Shown in pieces: positions 53,001 to 62,000 of a stretch of DNA of 64,000 nt. Both the position numbers and the translations under genes were made by a program. Numbering within the stretch: position 1 is the stretch's first letter; every line of letters starts with the position of its first letter. Source of the stretch: Antedon mediterranea (Eukaryota; Echinodermata; Crinoidea; Comatulida; Antedonidae); assembly GCF_964355755.1 (NCBI RefSeq), contig NC_092673.1:2981001-3045000 (forward strand). Direction: 5' to 3'. The notes beneath the pieces are model-generated. The model was not told where the DNA came from, searched no databases, and saw only the letters and a program-made list of their open reading frames with translations.

Positions 53001-56000
53001 AGGATTTTTTTGTTAAACAAATTTTAATCTACAATGGAATATACTGTATTGGATATGACAGGATATGAAGATACCCGATGTGAAACTGTTCAACCAGAAA
53101 ATTCGCCATTGTGGGAGAGAAATAGTTACTATACTACCCCGATGAGACCGGATGTGTCTCAAAGCCTAGAAACTCCAGGCCAACCTCGATTACCAAGACC
53201 AGTTCAGGGGTATAATACAGCGGTAAAACCATTATTACCAGTGCCAAAATCAGTACAAATTTACACCCCGGCACACCAACTAAAAGGAGTACCAATATTT
53301 ACGGGACAATCACCCAACCTACTGATTGAGGATTGGACCAGAGATGTTCAACATATCTTAAGCTGTAGCAACATGCCTAGTCACCTACAGTTTTCAACAA
53401 TAGTTAGAAATCTGGGAGGAACTGCACGGAAGCTGGTGTTGAACTTACCGAGAGAATGCCAGACACCAGAAAGAGCATTCAAAGAACTAAAAGAACAATT
53501 CGGAAATGTGTCCTCTGGTGACCCCTTATCTGATTTCTACCAGAGAACACAAAGACAGGGTGAGTCTGCTAGTTTTTATGCCATTGAACTAGAAGCAGTA
53601 TTACGAGATGTGGAGGAGAAACTTGGGCGAGGTCCCATGTATGAAAGGGATCGAATGTTGACACAACAATTAATGCGGGGAATGTACGATCAAGAAGTAG
53701 TTGGACGAATAGCGCCCATGAGACCGAGGTCTATGACATTTCATTCTGTTCTATCAGAGATAAGACTACTAGAACGAGAACGAAAGCAGCAACCGTGCGC
53801 ACCACACCTAGTAGCCCCTCCCATAACGCCGACAAATATTAAAGGTTCCGGTGAGGACGCGTCCATGCACAGATTAGTTACGGAGATGAAGAGGAAAATA
53901 AGCTTTCTTACCGCTAAACTTGAGGCAAAGGAAGCGGCGCAGCAACGGCCCAACACGACACAACCTAGGGCACTAGAATGCTACGGCTGCGGCCAAATTG
54001 GACACATTCGACGATTTTGCCCAAATGCGCCGACGGGAAACGGCAGGTCACCACAACAGTAGGGTGGGTTGGTGGTGAAAAGCACACACCCAAAGGACAG
54101 ACATATCTTGTCGGGCCAACCAATCAAGCAGAAATATCAATTCATGGAGTAAAATGTAACGCCCTTATTGATTCAGGCTCACAGATATCAACTATAACTA
54201 TTGAATTATATAACAAAATTCCGGAATTAAAATCACAAGTTATGGAACGCTCAACCATAGAAGTTATAGCGGCAAATGGCCAGAGTGTCCCGTACTATGG
54301 AATTATTAATAGCGACATCAATATACTCAATAAAACATACTCCGCTGTTCCCGTGTTTGTAGTCCCGAACAGTAAATACCGCAAAACTATCCCCGTTCTG
54401 ATTGGGACCAATGTTCTACGTGCACAGAAAAACGACAAACACAACATAAAATGCAAAGATGCAGCCTTTGTAGCAGCATTTGCGCAAATGGAGAAAAATA
54501 TACAACCAGAAAATGTTGGCAGAGCTGTATACTTTAATAGACACCCTGCTCGCATAAACCCAAATCAACAAATTGATATACAATGTACTGCAGTGTGGTC
54601 TAAAGATAAAATATCAACTGTGCTTGTTGAGCCATTTGGAAGTACTACAAACTTTCTCGTTGGTCGTTCAGTATCCCACATCCGGCGAAACAATATAGTT
54701 ACAGTGCGACTCTGCAATGTATCTGACAAACCAATCTTTTTGCACCACAACACCACGGTAGCGACTCTATCTCAAATTGCAAGTTTGGACACTTACGATG
54801 TTACAGGTGGTATTAGCCAACTTAATATCACATCACAAACTGTTCTGCCAGATCTTTCAGAATCAGACATTAAAACTGACTCTGAACACAAAGCACTAAA
54901 ATCACTGTTAGACAAATACTCGGATGTTTTCTCAAAGGACGCAAACGATTTTGGCCATACTAAGGCCATATATCACCATATACCACTTATTGACAACCAA
55001 CCATTTAGACTACCCTTTCGCCGCATCCCACCGTCGCAATATCAAGAAGTGCGCTCGCATATCAATGGTATGTTAGAGGCTGGCGCCATTCGACCAAGCA
55101 AAAGCCCATATGCTTCACCGATGGTGATTGTTCGCAAGAAGGATGGGTCAATGCGCATATGTATCGATTTTAGAAAACTTAATTCTAAAACAGTAAGAGA
55201 TGCGTTTCCAATACCCAGGATAGATGAAGCTATGGATGCTCTGGGTAAGGCCAAAATCTTCTCTACATTAGATTTGACTAGCGGCTATTGGCAGGTAGAG
55301 GTAGCAGAAGAAGATAAACCAAAAACAGCATTTACAACACCAATGGGTTTATTTGAGTGTAACCGAATGCCATTTGGACTCCAAAACGCACCGGCGACGT
55401 TTCAACGTTTGATGATGTCGTGCTTTGGTGACCAAAACTTTTCTACTTTGTTAATATACTTGGACGATATCATTATTTTTTCTAATAACTTTCAAGAACA
55501 TTTAGAGAGACTGGAAACTGTTTTCAAACGTCTAAGAGAAAATGGTTTGAAGTTAAAGCCTTCAAAATGCTCCCTCCTTCGATCTGAGGTTAATTATTTG
55601 GGCCACATTGTATCAGCCGAGGGGATTCATGCCGACCCTGCTAAAACAGCGCAAGTCGACAGCTGGCCCACGCCGGTTGACCGCAAACAAGTTCTTCAAT
55701 TTTTGGGATTTACCGGCTATTACAGACGGTTTATCAGCCAGTATTCGGAGATAGCTGCGCCGTTATATGCACTAACGTGCGGCGACCCACGACGAAAGAA
55801 AAAGAATGGCAGAAAGGCAATGAATGCCAAACCACCACCATTTGTATGGACTTCAGAATGCGACAAAGCATTTTCACTTCTTAAACGCCTGTTGACAAAT
55901 GCTCCAATCCTAGCGTACCCTGACTACAATTTGCCGTTTCTTTTGGAAACGGATGCTTCTGGTATCGGTCTGGGAGCCGTTATTTCACAAGTACAAAATG

Positions 56001-59000
56001 GCACGCCAAGAGTCATTGCTTACGCAAGTCGTAGCCTTCGCCCATCTGAATCTCGCTATCCGGCGCACAAATTGGAGTTCCTGGCTCTAAAATGGGCTGT
56101 CACTAACAAATTTCGAGAATACCTCATTGGAAATCACTTTACAGTACTGACTGATAATAATCCGTTGTTGTACGTTCTATCCACAGCGAAATTAGATGCG
56201 ACTGGTCAACGCTGGGTGGCTGCCCTAAGCCAGTTCGATTTTGATATAAAGTACCGCCCGGGAAAAAGCAACGCAGCAGCTGACGCGTTATCTCGCAGGA
56301 AAGACGTACCGTGTGAACTGGTCACTGCGGTTCTCTCAGGATCTGCCCCTGTGAATCCGTGTCTGTATGTCCAACCACAAATTGTACAGTGTCAGGCCCA
56401 CACCAGAAGCAAATCTCGTATCGACAACACTGATGCTGCTGGGGATCCAGTGCAAGCCCCTGATGTTAACACAAATCATGGTTTTGCGCCTGTCCCAAAT
56501 CTTTCGCAAGCGGACATATCCCGTCTCCAGAAGGAGGACGATGTGCTTGACCGTGTGACATTCTTCCTCCGACGCAATCAAAAGCCATCAGCAGCAGAGC
56601 GTCGACTTGAACATCCGAATGTCATCTGTTTACTCAGACAATGGAATCGCCTAAAGTTCAAAAACAACATATTATATAGGACCACCAATATCAACACTGG
56701 AGAAGCATGCGATCAGCTTGTATTACCAACGTCTAAACACAAACTTGCTTTTGAACACCTGCATGACAACATTGGGCATTTGGGTTATGAGCGTACCATC
56801 GATATGATTCGGCGAAGATTTTATTGGCCTAAGATGGCATCCGACATTAAGACCTGGTGTGACACATGTCAACGGTGCTGTCTTCGAAAAACTTCACCAA
56901 ATGTGAAACGTGCGCCCCTCGTGAATATTCACACTTACGAACCAATGGAACTACTATGCATCGACTTCCTTGGTCTGGAACGGTCGAAAGGAGGTTATGA
57001 AAATGTTTTAGTTATCACCGATCATTTCACCCGATATGCCTTAGCGTACCCAACAAAAAACCAGACGGCTGAAACTGTTGCCAAGGTACTATTTCAGAAC
57101 GTATTTAGACATTATGGTTTCCCAAAACGTATACACTCCGATCAAGGGCGTAATTTTGAAAGCGCAATAATTAAATCTGTGTGCAAGGTCGCCGGAATAG
57201 CAAAGTCGCGTACTACACCCTACCACCCAATGGGTAACGGAACTACGGAGAGATTTAATAGAACACTAATCGACATGCTGGGTACACTCTCACTAGATCG
57301 TAAACAGGACTGGAAGGAATATGTTAGCGATATGGCACATGCATATAATTGTACTAAACACGATTCCACGGGTTATGCACCATTTTACTTAATGTTTGGC
57401 CGACATGCCAATCTGCCAATTGATGTAATGTTTGGACTTGATAGCAATAATCATAATAGTGATGACGATGATTATGATGAGTTGGTCTTACACTTTCGCG
57501 AGCGATTAAAGCTGGTCTATGACCAAGCAGCCAAATCTTCCATGAAAGCCAAAGACAAACAGAAACGCGAGTATGACAAAAAGACAACTCAAGCTCCTTT
57601 GGAATTGGGCGACCGCGTCCTGGTGCAAAAGAAACATATTATCGGGAAACAAAAACTCGTAGACAGATGGGAGGAAACCCCATATGTCGTGTTGTTCAAA
57701 CATCCAAATATTCCAGTGTACAAAGTTGAAAACGCGGATGGTCGTCAGCGGACATTACATAGAAATCTACTGACTCCATGTATGTTTTTGCCATTGGATT
57801 TATCAACTCCGACGCCAGACCAAAGCGCTCCACCCTCACCAAATGCCGATGCCAGCACCAGCAACATAGTACCATCTCATTGTCTTTCGCTAAACCCATA
57901 CGCATCTCCGTTTGTATCGTTGTCGCCGCCAAATAAACGATTTGTAAATAATATAGATACATTGGATAATAGACTCATACCTCAATCTTCTCAAACACCG
58001 TCTATTATGTTTGAATATGACTTGGATTAAAGTGAACACTGGAACACTTTTTAAATTTTTTTTCACTGACTTTTTGGACACTTTCATATGACTATTTGAT
58101 GACATGTAATTGTTTGAACTATATTGTATATTTTTATGTATTTTCATGAACTACTTGATTAACGTCGGGGGCGACGTTTCAGATGGGAGGGGTGAGTGAG
58201 ATGTCATCCCTTCCAATCGCCTATTGAACTTAATTGATATACTTTACGTATTAAATTAAATTAACTTTAAAAAAATGTATAAACAAAGCATAATGAAGGT
58301 AGTATTACCGTATACTGTAGTTAAGTGGTTACCCATAGTGATGGTATTGTAGTACCGGTAGTAATTTAAATCATTCCTTATGTTTATTCATCGTTTCATA
58401 CCGAGTAAGTATTTACTAGGTCAATTTGAGTCTGAACAGCAAGTACTGCGCTGTACAATTTCATTTTAGAATGGAATGTATCTTATATTTTATAGTATTC
58501 ATGATGTAATGATACAGTTAATAATAGACAGTTAATAATAGACAGTTTGCAATGGTTGGTAATATGTGACTGTTTCAGGTGGTAATGAACCGCACTACTA
58601 ATAAGTTTGTTTTATACAGTATTATCATAGATAAGTTTTGTTTATTTTGATGTTTCCTCATTTTATGCCTTTTTAATAGTTTGTAGAGTTTGTAGTTTTA
58701 GTATAATTCCTAATTAAGACTAGATTATTCGGCAAGTCTCCCTCGGTTTTGAAGCAGGCGAACGTCGTGGACGACGTTCAAGAAAGGAGGGGTGGATGTA
58801 GCGATACTCTAAAAGCAGTATTATTATTTTATTGTATTTAAGTTCATATTTACTTAGTAGCTTGTATATCCTCAATGATCATGCCTTAGTTTGATTTTAC
58901 ACATTCCAATCTCTGAATTAATTAAGACTGTACCTCCTTTATCTAGGTTTCCATAACAACTGGTCCATTTTGTGGGTTTTGTGGTGGGGAATAAGAAAGT

Positions 59001-62000
59001 TTTATAGCCTGTGTTATCTAGAAATACTGTGAAATTGGATAGATGAGTCAGATCTGTGTAGTTAGTATTGAGTTTTAAAAGTAAGCAGTTGTGTTATAAT
59101 TAATAAAAGCATTTTGTATTGGAATTCTGTGTTTTATCGATTTTGTAGCTGAAATTGAGAACCTGGGTTTAAGTTATCATTGTCATTATTTTGTGAAGAG
59201 CTACATATATCATAAAAAAATGTAATTTAAAGCACAAAATACTTATGGTATTGGTTAAAATTAACCATTTCTTGTGTCTTTTTATAAGTGAAACAATTTT
59301 ATTTAAACTGCAAAATGGCCTATTTAAAGTCTGATTTTATTAATCTTTATTTTTCATGCTTTTGGGGGACAATACATCTTTAAACTAAAAAGCAAAATGG
59401 CAAATATCCATGATAATTAACATACACTTTAAGAACATTAATTGGCTTACCCTTATGGTACCATTTAAGTCTTCTACAACACTTCGATGAATAAGAATGC
59501 TGTCACGATAGTTTGGAATAAACTGACCGCTATCAATTTCAACCTGTCCTTGCTTCAGCATGAATTGCACTTCAAGATTACAGTTAAATCGCATACGAGA
59601 TTCACGCAATCTAATAATACAACATTTGTACATAATAATTATTTATCTGATTACTGTATATCCTCTGGTATAATCCCACCCCCTAGAACACAACTATTGG
59701 GCCAACTTTGTGGGGTGGGACTATACCCGGGGAAATGTTGGTTCAGGAAAAAAATGATTGTTAAGCATTTCTTTAAAAACTTATCTAAACTGGCTAGAAA
59801 GAGGCCTACATCCACACCAAAAGTCAATACTGGGACTATAATACCAGTATAAAGTTGATAATCAACATTATTATTGTATACATGAAAGGGATTTGAATAT
59901 AACTGTGTAAATGATAATATTATAACCATAATAACATAATAATCATGATCGTAACCTTAAAAGGTCAGGTGTTCTGATGATGATTATGTGACGAGATGAC
60001 AAGGATAATAAAAAATGATGGTAAAGCTCTGTCTACACTATCAAACTAGTTTGACAAAAAAGTGTGATGTGCCCAAATATGGTAGTGATATGACATCATC
60101 ATTTCACATTTTTTTCCACACACGTTTGATAGTGTAGACAGAGCTTTAGGGGAATACAATTATCTTTGTTGGCATTTTTACTTACTGATTCAACTCATCC
60201 ATTGTGTCATCCATCTCTCTTTTTAGTTTTTCATCTTCATCTTGTCTTAGCTGTAGAAAAGCATTCATATCTGCTAGAGTCAAAGCTTGTGCTTTAACCT
60301 GAAGAAAAATGAAAAATAAAGAATGTTACTTATTTGTGAACATTTTAAATATTTTTGATTGAGGACTACCATTTTTTCATATTTAGTCGAGTATTTGAAA
60401 CTTTAAAGCTCTGTCCACACTATCATACTTTATGTGATGTGCCCATATATGAATATGATGATGTCATATCACTACCATATTTGGGCACATCACGCTTTTT
60501 TTGTGAAACTAGTTTGACAGAGCTTTAGTAGTACTCAATGTAACATTTGAATATAAAAACATACCTCATGTTCACTTTTAACCTTTAACCTTCGTGCGGC
60601 GCACACACGTTTCCATACAGACAATTCCACATCCTCTGGCATGTGTGATGGGTCATCAAATTCATCCAGTTGTTTGAGAGTGATTTCTAGAGTACCTGCT
60701 TGACGTGCAGATAAAGGTCTTTCTCCATACGGGTTGGTTGTAGTTTGTTGGTTCATCTTGGAGTCTGTGTGGTGAAGGCGCCTTTGACCTCTGCAAAAAT
60801 TAATATCCATTAAAAGAAGTAAAGAAATAAGCTGCTTAAAAAAAATAAAATCAACAATTACATTTACAGAAGTATAGGAACATAAATTGTAAAGCTCTGT
60901 CTACATTATCAAATTAGTTTGACAAAAAAAGTGTGGTGTGCCCAAATATGGTAGTGATATGACATCATCCTATCCATATATGGGCACATCACATAAAGTA
61001 TGATAGTGTAGACAGAGCTTTATACGGTAGAATTTCTTTCGGACACTGCTATTCAACAGAGTATTAAAGTGAAACCTATGAACGAGTGCATATATATGTT
61101 TTGACAATATGGTCTTTACTTTAAAGTGTCAATTAAGCCCTGATGATACAACATCATCATGTCCATATATGGGTCCCTCATATTTGTCACATAAAGTTTG
61201 ATTATGTAGACAGAGCTTTAAAAAGAACCTTCATATTATGTTCCATTCTATTCTATACAGGTTTTTATATGGCGCCCTACGAAGAACAGAGCGCCTAACA
61301 ATACTTAGTAGTTAATTAAAAAGAAAAGGTTTAAGTCCGAGGGCTGATCACGTTCACACGCAAAGACCAGCCGCACCGCCTTGTTCCTTTGAACATTTTT
61401 TATTTGATTAAGTTTAACCGTGACCAGCTTTCATTTAATTACAGGTGTCGACTTCGCTCCTCTAATGATCCCACCCGACTTTTCGTTCCACGATCTAATT
61501 GGAAAGCTGGTGACAATGCTTTTTCTGTCGCAGCTCCGCGGATCTGGAACGCGCTACCTGTCGATTTGAGAGGAGCGAATTCGGCACCTCTATTTAAACG
61601 TCAACTTTAAACTTTTCTTTTGAATTAATTACTAAGTATTGTAAGGCGCTCTGTTCTTTGTAGGGCGCCATATAAAAACCTGTATAGAATAGAATAGAAT
61701 AGAATCGCTGTAATCGTTTAAGATCAACTTCGCGGGCATCAAGCAAGAGCGAGTTGACCATATACAAACCTTGGTTTCTTGCGATATAACTTATAGAGCT
61801 GTTCCACAAGCAAACTATTGACATCATGGAATTCCTTATGGAAGTTCTTATCCAGAACTTTATCTTCAGCAACACGGATATCATAAGTATCCCGATAATC
61901 CTGTACTCTTTGTTTGGTTTGAGCAACTGCTTGTACAGTCAACACCTTTCTCATCTTCCTATCCTCAAGCTGACGAAGAAGTTCTTCTTCTCTGGTGCTT

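Larger units (their letters stand above)
52577..59205 (+). mobile_element. Intact Ty3/Gypsy LTR retrotransposon
   Basis: 6629 bp with two identical 409-bp LTRs, a PBS, gag, a -1 shifted pol, a PPT and a 4-bp TATA target duplication (52573-52576, 59206-59209). The pol order is protease, RT, RNase H, integrase, which defines Ty3/Gypsy rather than Ty1/Copia. No env ORF is present. All catalytic motifs are intact and no stop or internal frameshift is seen, so it appears recent and possibly competent. It sits antisense in a CFAP43 intron. Confidence 0.97.

Noticed and set aside
58030-58760. An env gene after pol
   Set aside because: No ORF of useful length, signal peptide or fusion motif in the region.
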